NCBI GenBank assembly: GCA_947628595.1
Contig: CANRAN010000007.1
Location: 1 to 19,882 of the forward strand
Source: an uncultured Clostridia bacterium
GTDB lineage: Bacteria > Bacillota > Clostridia > Oscillospirales > Acutalibacteraceae
Length of the DNA stretch: 19,882 bases
Reading direction: 5' to 3'
Below are positions 7,818 to 14,610 of this stretch, piece by piece. Each line of letters starts with the position of its first letter. Within the stretch, counting starts at the first letter, position 1. The translations under genes were made by a program, and so were the position numbers. The notes beneath the pieces are model-generated. The model was not told where the DNA came from, searched no databases, and saw nothing but the letters and a program-made list of their open reading frames with translations.

Positions 7818-9434
7818 ATGAATTATAATTCCGGGGGCGGAAACGGAAAACGTCCGCCAAACGGCAGGGGCGCTCCAAATACCGAAAAAGCCTCCGCTGC
7901 AACAAATAATAGTAAACAAAAGCAAAGACCAACGCCCTCTCCGGGGAACAGCTCCGGGAGGACGGCTGTGAAATCAGGTAATGTCCCGAACAGGAATGCA
8001 AGGGGAAATACAGAAAGAAACATTCCGGCCGATCTGAAAAAAAAGAGGGGTACGATAAATAAACCTGAGAAAAGTCCGGCTCCCAAAAAGAGAACGACCC
8101 AACATGAAAAAGAACCTGATTTACAGCAAAAATCCTTGTCAAAATCCGTAAGAAAGGTTTCCGGAGAACAAAATGGGTCTGCTGATAAAGAGGAGATAGC
8201 TGTTCCGAAAATAATCACACCTCCGAAGGAGCCGGTTAATCCTTACATAAAAAAGATGCGGAGGGTTATGCTTGGGGCTGTGGCATTACTTATACTTATT
8301 GCAATATGTGTAGGGATGTCGTTGACAGTATTCTTCAAGATTGACGAAATAACGGTTGAGGGAAAGACACGCTATGCGAAGGAGGATATAATAGCCGCCT
8401 GCATGATAAACAAGGGAGATAATTTACTTCTATGTGATACATCCCCCGGAGTTAAAAAGATACAGGAAGAATTTCCCTATATAGAAGAGGTGGATATACA
8501 AAAGAAAATTTTTAACAAAATTAATATTGCAGTAACGGAAGCAAAGCCATCATCCGTTGTTGAATATAACGGCAGGTATCTTGTGCTTAGTAAAAGCGGA
8601 AAAGTTATTGAGATTAACAATCAGAACAAATATAAGGATATACCGGAAATATTGGGAGTAAAACTTAAAAATGTAAAGCTTTCCTCAAAAATACAGTATC
8701 AGGACGGCAATCTGGCAAAATATCCCGATAAGATATTAGAAGGTATAGGCAAGTATAAAATTTCGGATATCAAAAAAATAGATATTTCAGATACAACATC
8801 AATAAAGCTAATAAGAAGTAACGGATTCAGTATCATTATAGGAACATTTGCAGATATTGAATATAAGCTTCAAACAGCAGCGGATATACTTTCAAAGAAT
8901 GTAAGGGAAAATGTGTCGGGTACGCTTGATGTATCTCTTGCCTCACCAAACGGTGGAAAATCTTACTTGAAATTAGAATCTGAACCAAGCAAGGTAAGCT
9001 CAAGTCCCCCAAAGGAAGAAAGTAAAAAGACACAGGAAAGCAAGACTGAGGAGGAAAGCTCTGGGAAGCCGGAGGAAAGCTCAGAGGAATCCGTTGCCGA
9101 GGAAACGTCAGTCGGTGAAGAAAGTGATTATAATGATGATACATATTACGATGACGGTTATACGGACGATACCTACACTGATGACGGTTATACGGACGAT
9201 ACCTACACGGACGACGGTTATGCTGACGATACCTACACTGATGACGGTTATACGGACGATACCTACACGGACGACGGTTATGCTGACGATACCTACACTG
9301 ATGACGGTTATACGGACGATACCTACACGGACGATGGTTATGCTGACGATACCTACACAGATGACGGTTACACAGATGATGGTTATACGGACGATTATTA
9401 TGCCAACGATGGGTATGGAGATGACTATTATTAA
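7818..9434 (+). CDS. ftsQ: FtsQ/DivIB-type division protein with long Asp/Tyr/Thr repeat tail
   Basis: FtsQ/DivIB is a bitopic divisome protein that, with FtsL and DivIC, recruits and activates septal peptidoglycan synthesis. The product is 538 residues, about twice the family length. It has a low-complexity basic N-terminus of about 145 residues (Asn, Gly, Pro, Lys, Arg), a membrane helix at about 150-173, and a POTRA domain at about 174-243 starting FKIDEITVEGKTRYAKEDI. A beta domain follows to about residue 380. After that come a Ser/Glu/Lys-rich segment and an acidic tail of about 100 residues built on DDGYTDDTYT. The tail, on the outer side of the membrane, is encoded by 60-bp tandem repeats. 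The core is convincing FtsQ/DivIB; the tail has no function I can name. ftsZ follows after a 207-bp gap. Confidence 0.9.
   Translation: MNYNSGGGNGKRPPNGRGAPNTEKASAATNNSKQKQRPTPSPGNSSGRTAVKSGNVPNRNARGNTERNIPADLKKKRGTINKPEKSPAPKKRTTQHEKEPDLQQKSLSKSVRKVSGEQNGSADKEEIAVPKIITPPKEPVNPYIKKMRRVMLGAVALLILIAICVGMSLTVFFKIDEITVEGKTRYAKEDIIAACMINKGDNLLLCDTSPGVKKIQEEFPYIEEVDIQKKIFNKINIAVTEAKPSSVVEYNGRYLVLSKSGKVIEINNQNKYKDIPEILGVKLKNVKLSSKIQYQDGNLAKYPDKILEGIGKYKISDIKKIDISDTTSIKLIRSNGFSIIIGTFADIEYKLQTAADILSKNVRENVSGTLDVSLASPNGGKSYLKLESEPSKVSSSPPKEESKKTQESKTEEESSGKPEESSEESVAEETSVGEESDYNDDTYYDDGYTDDTYTDDGYTDDTYTDDGYADDTYTDDGYTDDTYTDDGYADDTYTDDGYTDDTYTDDGYADDTYTDDGYTDDGYTDDYYANDGYGDDYY
9151..9390 (+). repeat. 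60-bp (2 x 30-bp) tandem repeat inside ftsQ
   Basis: The coding DNA repeats with a 60-bp period. Positions 9181-9240 and 9241-9300 are identical, and 9301-9360 differs at only two bases (9335 and 9359). Each unit holds two related 30-bp halves encoding DDGYTDDTYT and DDGYADDTYT. Partial, more diverged half units flank the block on both sides. The period is a multiple of three, so gain or loss of units keeps frame. Near-identity of two units suggests recent duplication or homogenisation. Confidence 0.95.
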
Positions 9435-9521
9435 AAACGGTATTTTGAACAAAAATTGCATATATATTTTATGAAATATGAATTAAGAATAATAAATATG
9501 GCGAAAATTATCGCTTAGATA

Positions 9522-9550
9522 TTGAAATTGAAAGAGAAAAGTGGTAAATT
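9522..9550 (+). promoter_or_regulatory. Possible sigma-A promoter for ftsZ
   Basis: TTGAAA (9522-9527) and TAAATT (9545-9550) are separated by 17 bp in the 207-bp AT-rich gap between ftsQ and ftsZ. The -35 matches consensus at five of six bases and the -10 at four of six. The leader would be about 85 bases. No hairpin terminator is seen after ftsQ, so ftsZ probably also receives read-through from the cluster. Confidence 0.35.
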
Positions 9551-9641
9551 AGTATGTAGTTGTAAAAATTATAAGGGGCATAATGACCGGCTTTGCTTTT
9601 TGCAATTATATGCGGATATTAATCTGAAGGGAGCATAATAA

Positions 9642-10973
9642 ATGCCTTACGAATTTGAAAATAACGAGATCGACAATGTAGTCAACATTAAAGTTGTTGG
9701 TGTAGGCGGAGGCGGAGGAAACGCTATTGACCGAATGGTTGATTATGTGACCGGTGTGGAGTTTATTTCTATAAACACGGACCGTCAGGCGCTCAACCGC
9801 TCAAAAGCAACACAGAAGATGCAGATCGGTGAAAAAATTACCCACGGAAAAGGCGCAGGCTCAAAGCCGGAAGTAGGGGAAAAAGCGGCCGAGGAAAGCA
9901 AGGAACAGATTGCAGAGGCTCTTAAAGGAACGGATATGGTATTCATTACTGCCGGTATGGGCGGCGGCACGGGTACAGGCGCGGCACCGATCGTTGCAGA
10001 AGTTGCCAAGGAAATGGGAATACTTACCGTTGGAATAGTGACAACACCGTTTCTTTTTGAGGGTAAACGCAGAATGGAACAGGCTGAGGGTGGTATTTCA
10101 AAGCTTAAGCAGCATGTGGACTCCCTCATTGTTATTCCTAACGAAAGACTTAAGCATATAAGTGAAGAAAAGATTACGCTTCAGAATGCATTTTTTGCAG
10201 CAGATGATGTACTCCGTCAGGGCGTACAAAGTATAACCGACCTTATAGTAATTCCGGGTCTTGTTAATCTTGATTTTGCCGATGTGACTTCTGTTATGAA
10301 AGATGCAGGATACGCTCTCATGGGCGTTGGTGTTGCATCCGGTAAGGATAAGGCTAAGATTGCGGCTCAGAATGCTATATCGAGTCCGCTCCTCGGAACA
10401 TCTATTCAGGGTGCAAAGGGTCTTATCGTTAATATTAAGGCTTCCGCCGATATTGGACTTGATGAAATCCAGGAAGCTTCAACAATGATTTCCGAGCAAG
10501 CAGACGAGAACGCTATCATTATCTGGGGTGCTGCTCTTGACGATGAAATGGAGGATGCAATCAGCGTTATTGTTATTGCAACAGGTTTCCCGACAACGGA
10601 TAGCTATGCCCCCATAGGCAAGAAAGATGACAAAAAGCCGGTTTCACAGTTTCAGTATGGCAGTCCGGCAGTAAGGAATGAACCGTCCCGTTTTGGTGCG
10701 GTTACAAGACCTCAGGATAAGACAACTCAGCAGACAAAACCGCAGCCGAGCTATAATCCTTTTGCTCCGCAGCCGCAGCCGAGCCAACCGATTCAACAGG
10801 TTCAGTCTTACCCAAATGTGGGAACTTCATATCCTAATGCAGCTACAACTTATCCGAATGCAAATACCTCGGCTCCGACACAGCAGACACGCCCTGAGCA
10901 GTCGAAGTCAGATACCAACGGAGATTCGGATGATTCATATATGGATATAATTTCTCTTTTCAATAACAAGTAA
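9642..10973 (+). CDS. ftsZ: Cell division GTPase FtsZ
   Basis: FtsZ is the tubulin-like GTPase that forms the cytokinetic ring on the inner membrane face. The 443-residue protein has the nucleotide-binding start KVVGVGGGGGNAIDRM (residues 17-32), the tubulin signature GGGTGTG at 107-113, and the T7 synergy loop NLDFADV at 209-215 containing the catalytic aspartate. The globular domain ends near residue 315. A Pro/Gln/Ser/Thr-rich disordered linker of about 110 residues follows, then a short C-terminal peptide ending YMDIISLFNNK. That tail keeps the Asp-Ile core but not the 'IP.FLR' pattern found in Bacillus or E. coli. A GAAGGGAG ribosome site precedes the ATG. No ftsA is adjacent, so another tether such as SepF would be expected elsewhere (inference). 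Confidence 0.98.
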   Translation: MPYEFENNEIDNVVNIKVVGVGGGGGNAIDRMVDYVTGVEFISINTDRQALNRSKATQKMQIGEKITHGKGAGSKPEVGEKAAEESKEQIAEALKGTDMVFITAGMGGGTGTGAAPIVAEVAKEMGILTVGIVTTPFLFEGKRRMEQAEGGISKLKQHVDSLIVIPNERLKHISEEKITLQNAFFAADDVLRQGVQSITDLIVIPGLVNLDFADVTSVMKDAGYALMGVGVASGKDKAKIAAQNAISSPLLGTSIQGAKGLIVNIKASADIGLDEIQEASTMISEQADENAIIIWGAALDDEMEDAISVIVIATGFPTTDSYAPIGKKDDKKPVSQFQYGSPAVRNEPSRFGAVTRPQDKTTQQTKPQPSYNPFAPQPQPSQPIQQVQSYPNVGTSYPNAATTYPNANTSAPTQQTRPEQSKSDTNGDSDDSYMDIISLFNNK

Positions 10974-10979
10974 ATTTTT

Positions 10980-11010
10980 AAGCCTGTCGGTTTTCGGCAG
11001 GCTTAATTTT
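10980..11010 (+). terminator. Rho-independent terminator after ftsZ
   Basis: A 10-bp stem AAGCCTGTCG / CGGCAGGCTT (one G-U pair) with a five-base loop starts seven bases after the ftsZ stop and is followed by AATTTT. The short U tract is modest, but position and stem strength fit the end of the dcw transcript. Confidence 0.8.
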
Positions 11011-11018
11011 CGGTTGTA

Positions 11019-11047
11019 TTGAATTAATTATTGGAAAATGATAGAAT
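11019..11047 (+). promoter_or_regulatory. Predicted sigma-A promoter for pyrB
   Basis: TTGAAT (11019-11024), a 17-bp spacer and TAGAAT (11042-11047) lie between the ftsZ terminator and pyrB. The -10 matches five of six and the -35 four of six consensus bases. The predicted leader is about 60 bases and too short for a PyrR-type attenuator; I see no such structure. Confidence 0.5.
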
Positions 11048-11114
11048 TATAAATATACCGTACGCAGAATGAACGGAATAATTATAAAAACGAGGAAGAA
11101 AAGGGGATAATCAT

Positions 11115-12188
11115 ATGAAAAATAAACACGTTGTCGATTTGACAGATCTTTCCCATAGAGAGCTTATGGATATAATCAGTCTTGCCAATGAAATAAAATC
11201 AAAACCAGGCGATTATCTTGATGCCTGCAAGGGAAAAATACTTGCAACTTTATTTTATGAGCCGTCAACAAGAACACAGATGTCCTTTCAGACCGCTATG
11301 CTGCGTCTGGGCGGTAGAATAATTGGATTTGACAATCCGCAGAATTCCTCTGTTGCCAAGGGGGAAAATCTTAAGGATACTATAAGCGTAATAGGCGGAT
11401 ATGCGGATATCATAGCAATACGTCATCCGAGTGAGGGAACGGCCGCCGCTGCGGCTATGTATTCGCCCGTTCCTATAATAAATGCCGGTGACGGGGGGCA
11501 TCTCCACCCGACTCAGACACTGACAGATGTTATAACGCTTCATAATGAACTGGGCAGACTTGATAATCTTTGCATAGGTTTGTGCGGTGATTTGAAAAAC
11601 GGACGAACAGTACACTCACTTATAAAAACGATGTCAACTTTCAGGGGCAATAAATTTGTTCTTATATCAACTCCGGAGCTTTCTGTTCCTCAGTATATCA
11701 AGGATGTGATAAATGCTTCTGAGTGTGATTATACTGAGGTTACAAGCCTTGCAGAGGCAATGCCGCAGTTGGACGTGCTTTACATGACAAGAATACAAAG
11801 AGAGCGTTTTTTAAGCGAGGAGGAATACCAAAGGCAGAACGGTGTATTTGTTCTCGATAAGGACAAACTCAGATATGCCAAAAAGACTATGAAGATACTG
11901 CACCCTCTACCGAGAGTTGACGAAATAGATGTAGAGGTTGATTATGACGAAAGGGCAAAATATTATATACAGACAGTCTATGGAATGTACGGAAGAATGG
12001 CACTAATACTTACAATGCTTAAAAATTATGAGAAAGTATTTGCACCGAGGGTAATGTCTACACATCCGTTCAAATGTTCAAATCCGAGGTGTATAACAAA
12101 AAGCGAAAAATACCTTCCCTCAATATTTACGGAAGCCGGAGGAGATATGCTTCTGTGCAGATACTGTGACGGACGGACGCTTATATAA
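11115..12188 (+). CDS. pyrB: Aspartate carbamoyltransferase with C-terminal PyrI-like zinc ribbon
   Basis: PyrB joins carbamoyl phosphate and aspartate to form N-carbamoylaspartate, the committed step of pyrimidine synthesis. The 357-residue protein has the carbamoyl-phosphate loop STRT at 51-54, the KGE loop near residue 82, HPTQ at 131-134 and HPLPR at 263-267, so the catalytic core is intact and ends near residue 310. A 45-residue extension then carries C321-X4-C326-X21-C348-X2-C351, starting FKCSNPRCI and ending LLCRYC. This is the spacing and wording of the zinc domain of the regulatory subunit PyrI. The nucleotide-binding N-terminal domain of PyrI is absent, so a complete regulatory subunit is not fused. 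An AAGGGG ribosome site precedes the ATG. No other pyrimidine gene is adjacent. Confidence 0.95.
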   Translation: MKNKHVVDLTDLSHRELMDIISLANEIKSKPGDYLDACKGKILATLFYEPSTRTQMSFQTAMLRLGGRIIGFDNPQNSSVAKGENLKDTISVIGGYADIIAIRHPSEGTAAAAAMYSPVPIINAGDGGHLHPTQTLTDVITLHNELGRLDNLCIGLCGDLKNGRTVHSLIKTMSTFRGNKFVLISTPELSVPQYIKDVINASECDYTEVTSLAEAMPQLDVLYMTRIQRERFLSEEEYQRQNGVFVLDKDKLRYAKKTMKILHPLPRVDEIDVEVDYDERAKYYIQTVYGMYGRMALILTMLKNYEKVFAPRVMSTHPFKCSNPRCITKSEKYLPSIFTEAGGDMLLCRYCDGRTLI

Positions 12189-12219
12189 CAGCCGAATTAA
12201 ATAGTTACTTTAAAAGCAC

Positions 12220-12248
12220 TTGATTAAATCTGCTTTTTATGTTAGAAT
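12220..12248 (+). promoter_or_regulatory. Predicted sigma-A promoter for the yebC-family gene
   Basis: TTGATT (12220-12225), a 17-bp spacer and TAGAAT (12243-12248) lie between pyrB and the yebC-like gene. The -10 is the same hexamer as in the predicted pyrB promoter. The leader would be about 29 bases. Confidence 0.55.
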
Positions 12249-12283
12249 GATAGACGAAATTATATACAGGAGGAATTCTTTAT

Positions 12284-13027
12284 ATGTCAGGACATTCAAA
12301 ATGGAGTACAATAAAGAGAAAAAAGGAAAAGACAGATGGTGCAAGGGCCAAGGTATTTACAAAAATAGGCAGAGAGCTTGCTGTTGCAGTACGAGAGGGC
12401 GGCGGAGCAGATCCTGCGTCAAACTCAAAGCTTCGTGAGTGTATTGCAAAGGCAAAGGCAAATAATGTTCCGAATGATAATATTGAGCGTATCATAAAAA
12501 AGGCTGCCGGAAGCGCAGATGGTGACAGCTATGAAAATATTACCTATGAGGGCTACGGTCCGTGCGGTATAGCCGTTATTGTTGAAACACTTACGGATAA
12601 CCGTAATCGTACTGCCGGAGACGTCCGTCATTATTTTGATAAATACGGAGGAAATCTCGGAACACAGGGTTGTGTATCCTTTATGTTCAGTAAGAAAGGA
12701 CTCCTTATAATTGAGAAGGAAGATAATGACGAGGATAAGGTCATGGAGGATGCACTTGAGGCAGGAGCATCTGATTTTAATGCCGAAAGTGACGATGTGT
12801 ACGAAATATATACTGAGCCGGAGGAGTTTGGGTCGGTTATGGAGGCACTTGCCGACAAGGGCTATGAATTTGTTTCTGCCGATGTATCAATGATACCATC
12901 AACCTATACAAAGATAGATGATGATGAGGCAGCTGTAAAGATGCAGAAGCTTCTTGATATACTTGATGATAATGATGATGTTCAGAATGTATATCATAAC
13001 TGGGATATGCCGGATACAGAAGAATAA
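12284..13027 (+). CDS. yebC: YebC/PmpR (TACO1) family protein
   Basis: The 247-residue protein starts GHSKWSTIKRKKEKTDGARA, the family's N-terminal signature. It continues with FTKIGRELAVAVREGGGADP, the NVPNDNIERIIKKA helix, and a YEGYGPCGIAVIVETLTDNR core, so it is a full-length member. Family members were long listed as DNA-binding regulators (PmpR of Pseudomonas). More recent work on bacterial YebC and mitochondrial TACO1 supports a ribosome-associated role that relieves stalling at polyproline and similar stretches. Which role this one has cannot be read from sequence. An AGGAGG ribosome site lies upstream and the gene has its own predicted promoter. A bidirectional hairpin follows the stop. 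Confidence 0.96.
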   Translation: MSGHSKWSTIKRKKEKTDGARAKVFTKIGRELAVAVREGGGADPASNSKLRECIAKAKANNVPNDNIERIIKKAAGSADGDSYENITYEGYGPCGIAVIVETLTDNRNRTAGDVRHYFDKYGGNLGTQGCVSFMFSKKGLLIIEKEDNDEDKVMEDALEAGASDFNAESDDVYEIYTEPEEFGSVMEALADKGYEFVSADVSMIPSTYTKIDDDEAAVKMQKLLDILDDNDDVQNVYHNWDMPDTEE

Positions 13028-13047
13028 TACCGATAGGCTGTAAAAAT

Positions 13048-13093
13048 TTGCCGTACTGTGACTGTGGAAGTCCGGTACGGCAATATGTTTTTT
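13048..13093. terminator. Bidirectional terminator between convergent genes
   Basis: A perfect 9-bp inverted repeat TTGCCGTAC (13048-13056) / GTACGGCAA (13075-13083) closes an 18-base loop. On the plus strand six T residues follow (13088-13093). On the minus strand a T-rich stretch lies on the other side (complement of 13041-13047). It sits between the yebC-family stop and the stop of the minus-strand lipoprotein gene. Confidence 0.8.
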
Positions 13094-13094
13094 A

Positions 13095-13592
13095 TCAGTC
13101 ATTCCTGAAGCGTGTCTGGGCTTGTGCAGACAGTTCAACTATTGAGGTATAGGCCTCTTCATATTTGTCAATAACAGTTTGGCTGTCATGTTGGTAAAGG
13201 GTATCATCACCTGTGCTTTGTGAGGTAGAGATAAGGCTTTCAAGCTCAGATAATTTCGTCAGTGCTGTTTTAGAATTATTTTTAAGCTCCTCGTCAATGT
13301 CGGTGTACCTTTCCGGGGCATCAAGCTTTATAAGGTTTGTGTAAAGCTCGGAAAGCTTATCAAGAAGCTCGGTACATTCCTTTGCATCATCCGGACTTCT
13401 CGTATCAAGATTATCCTTAATTTTGCGGAACTCTCTTGTAAGACCCACAGCCTGCTGAACGTTGCTGTTTACCTGCGAAACATAATTACCTATACTGATA
13501 CTGCTGTTGAAAGAACAGGCGGACACAGTTGCAACAGTGAATAACAATGTAAACACAACAAAAATTATTTTTGTGGATTTAATGCTTTTCAT
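13095..13592 (-). CDS. Small predicted lipoprotein, helical
   Basis: The 165-residue product begins with a lysine-containing n-region and a hydrophobic stretch (residues about 9-22) ending in the lipobox VSAC, so C26 would be lipidated and the protein anchored outside the membrane. The rest is charged and predicted helical, with repeated Leu/Glu/Lys heptad-like segments and a LDAPERYTDIDEELKNNSK stretch in the middle. The layout (short lipoprotein, 'NYV..VN' start, helical hairpin) is reminiscent of the DUF6376 type of Firmicute lipoproteins, but I do not claim membership. It follows the other lipoprotein gene by 15 bp on the same strand, so the two probably share a transcript. Its ribosome site (GGGGG before the ATG) is weak. 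Function unknown. Confidence 0.8.
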   Translation of the reverse strand: MKSIKSTKIIFVVFTLLFTVATVSACSFNSSISIGNYVSQVNSNVQQAVGLTREFRKIKDNLDTRSPDDAKECTELLDKLSELYTNLIKLDAPERYTDIDEELKNNSKTALTKLSELESLISTSQSTGDDTLYQHDSQTVIDKYEEAYTSIVELSAQAQTRFRND

Positions 13593-13607
13593 ATATTGCC
13601 CCCAACA

Positions 13608-14513
13608 TTAAAGACCGTATTCACCGAGATCTATTTTCCCGTTCAACTCATATATCTGCTCGAGCAGAATAGCTGTTCTACCCTTATAATAATTCATAAC
13701 AGCAGCCTCGGCGGCAATAAGCCCTTCGGTTCCCGCACCGCTTGCTTCGGCGTAAAAACTGCTTTCAGCTTCGGGAAGTCCTTCTGTCCATTCTTCCTGT
13801 GATTGCAGCAGCTTCCTATACTCCTCGGGCCTATCTGCGAGCAGAGCATCGAGCTTAGTAAATACTTCGCTTACTTTATCCTTCCATTTTGCCGAATAAG
13901 CCGCTGTAACCTGCCGCATTTCACTGCTTGTTCCGGCGTTCTGCTGTTCATTGGCATATTCCTTATCAAGGGCATTTTCGGCGAAAATTTCATTAAAGGT
14001 ATCGTTTGATGTAAAAACAGCGGCAGTATGGTAATCATCTACTATTTGCTCATCGTCGAACTGATATCCGTCAATGCTTACCTGGGCAGCAGAGGACTCA
14101 TCGGGGGTGTTTACATAGGAGGACTCGTCTGCTATATCACTTTCATCGCTCAATTCACTGCTGTCCTCGGTACTCTCACTCAGGGAGCTTTCATCACTCG
14201 TTTCAGTGCTGGCAGTATTACTTGTGCTGCTTTCCTTACTTGTGCTGCTTTCCTTACTTGTGCTGCTTTCCTTACCTATGCTGCGTTCCTTACCTATGCT
14301 GCTTTCCTTACCTGTGCTGCTTTCCTTACCTGTATTACCCGTGCCGACACTGTCTGAATTATTTTCGTCACTCTGTTGGGAAACTGAGACATTATCATCC
14401 GAAATTTCCCGTTCGGAAGCTTTGTTATTATCATTTGATAATGAACAACCACCCGATACTATCAAAGAAGCAAAAATAACCACCACAAGAATTTTATTTA
14501 TACGCTTATGCAT
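13608..14513 (-). CDS. Lipoprotein with Ser-rich repeat linker and LprI-like C-terminal domain
   Basis: The 301-residue product has a signal peptide with lipobox-like SGGC, so C23 is the likely lipid anchor. Residues about 24-165 are low complexity, rich in Ser, Glu, Asp and Thr, with six hexapeptide units of the type GKESST/SKESST. The C-terminal part, about residues 203-293, resembles the LprI/DUF1311 domain: AAYSAKWKDKVSEVFTKL, then RPEEYRKLLQSQEEWTEG, then FYAEASGAGTEG and a GRTAILLEQIYEL end. Canonical LprI domains have cysteines, which are missing here. Mycobacterial LprI inhibits lysozyme; whether this one does is unknown. An AAAGGAGGT ribosome site lies 11 bases before the ATG and a good promoter lies upstream. 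The linker would hold the domain away from the membrane through the wall (inference). Confidence 0.82.
   Translation of the reverse strand: MHKRINKILVVVIFASLIVSGGCSLSNDNNKASEREISDDNVSVSQQSDENNSDSVGTGNTGKESSTGKESSIGKERSIGKESSTSKESSTSKESSTSNTASTETSDESSLSESTEDSSELSDESDIADESSYVNTPDESSAAQVSIDGYQFDDEQIVDDYHTAAVFTSNDTFNEIFAENALDKEYANEQQNAGTSSEMRQVTAAYSAKWKDKVSEVFTKLDALLADRPEEYRKLLQSQEEWTEGLPEAESSFYAEASGAGTEGLIAAEAAVMNYYKGRTAILLEQIYELNGKIDLGEYGL
14220..14327 (-). repeat. 18-bp tandem repeat, six units, in the lipoprotein linker
   Basis: Six consecutive 18-bp units (plus-strand reading ACTTGTGCTGCTTTCCTT and close variants) start at 14220, 14238, 14256, 14274, 14292 and 14310, with a decayed seventh after 14327. 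They encode GKESST/SKESST-type hexapeptides. The period is a multiple of three, so copy number can change without loss of frame. Confidence 0.93.
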
Positions 14514-14544
14514 TTATATTCAACCTCCTTTATTTTGTATTCCT

Positions 14545-14573
14545 ATAATAGCATAATAATCAGTTTTTTTCAA
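14545..14573 (-). promoter_or_regulatory. Predicted sigma-A promoter for the lipoprotein pair
   Basis: On the minus strand TTGAAA (14568-14573) and TATTAT (14545-14550) are exactly 17 bp apart, each matching consensus at five of six bases. The lipoprotein start codon is about 31 bases downstream of the -10, with AAAGGAGGT between them. Confidence 0.65.
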
Positions 14574-14610
14574 TAATCATCAGATAATTAACATTACAAA
14601 AAATTGTACA

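Noticed and set aside
9151..9390. CRISPR array
   Set aside because: The units are contiguous 60-bp repeats with no unique spacers and are coding in frame with ftsQ.
9108..9461. Minus-strand 117-residue ORF and plus-strand 126-residue ORF over the ftsQ repeat
   Set aside because: Both are low-complexity readings of the 60-bp repeat in other frames, with no ribosome site and no family similarity.
11048..11114. PyrR-type attenuator or riboswitch before pyrB
   Set aside because: The leader is about 60 bases with no extended hairpin or terminator structure.
14028..14556. Three plus-strand ORFs with Leu/Cys repeats opposite the lipoprotein gene
   Set aside because: They are antisense readings of the 18-bp repeat; the minus-strand gene has a signal peptide, ribosome site and promoter.
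14574..14610. Terminator after the M14 peptidase gene
   Set aside because: Only a 5-bp TACAA/TTGTA palindrome is present, too weak to support a terminator.
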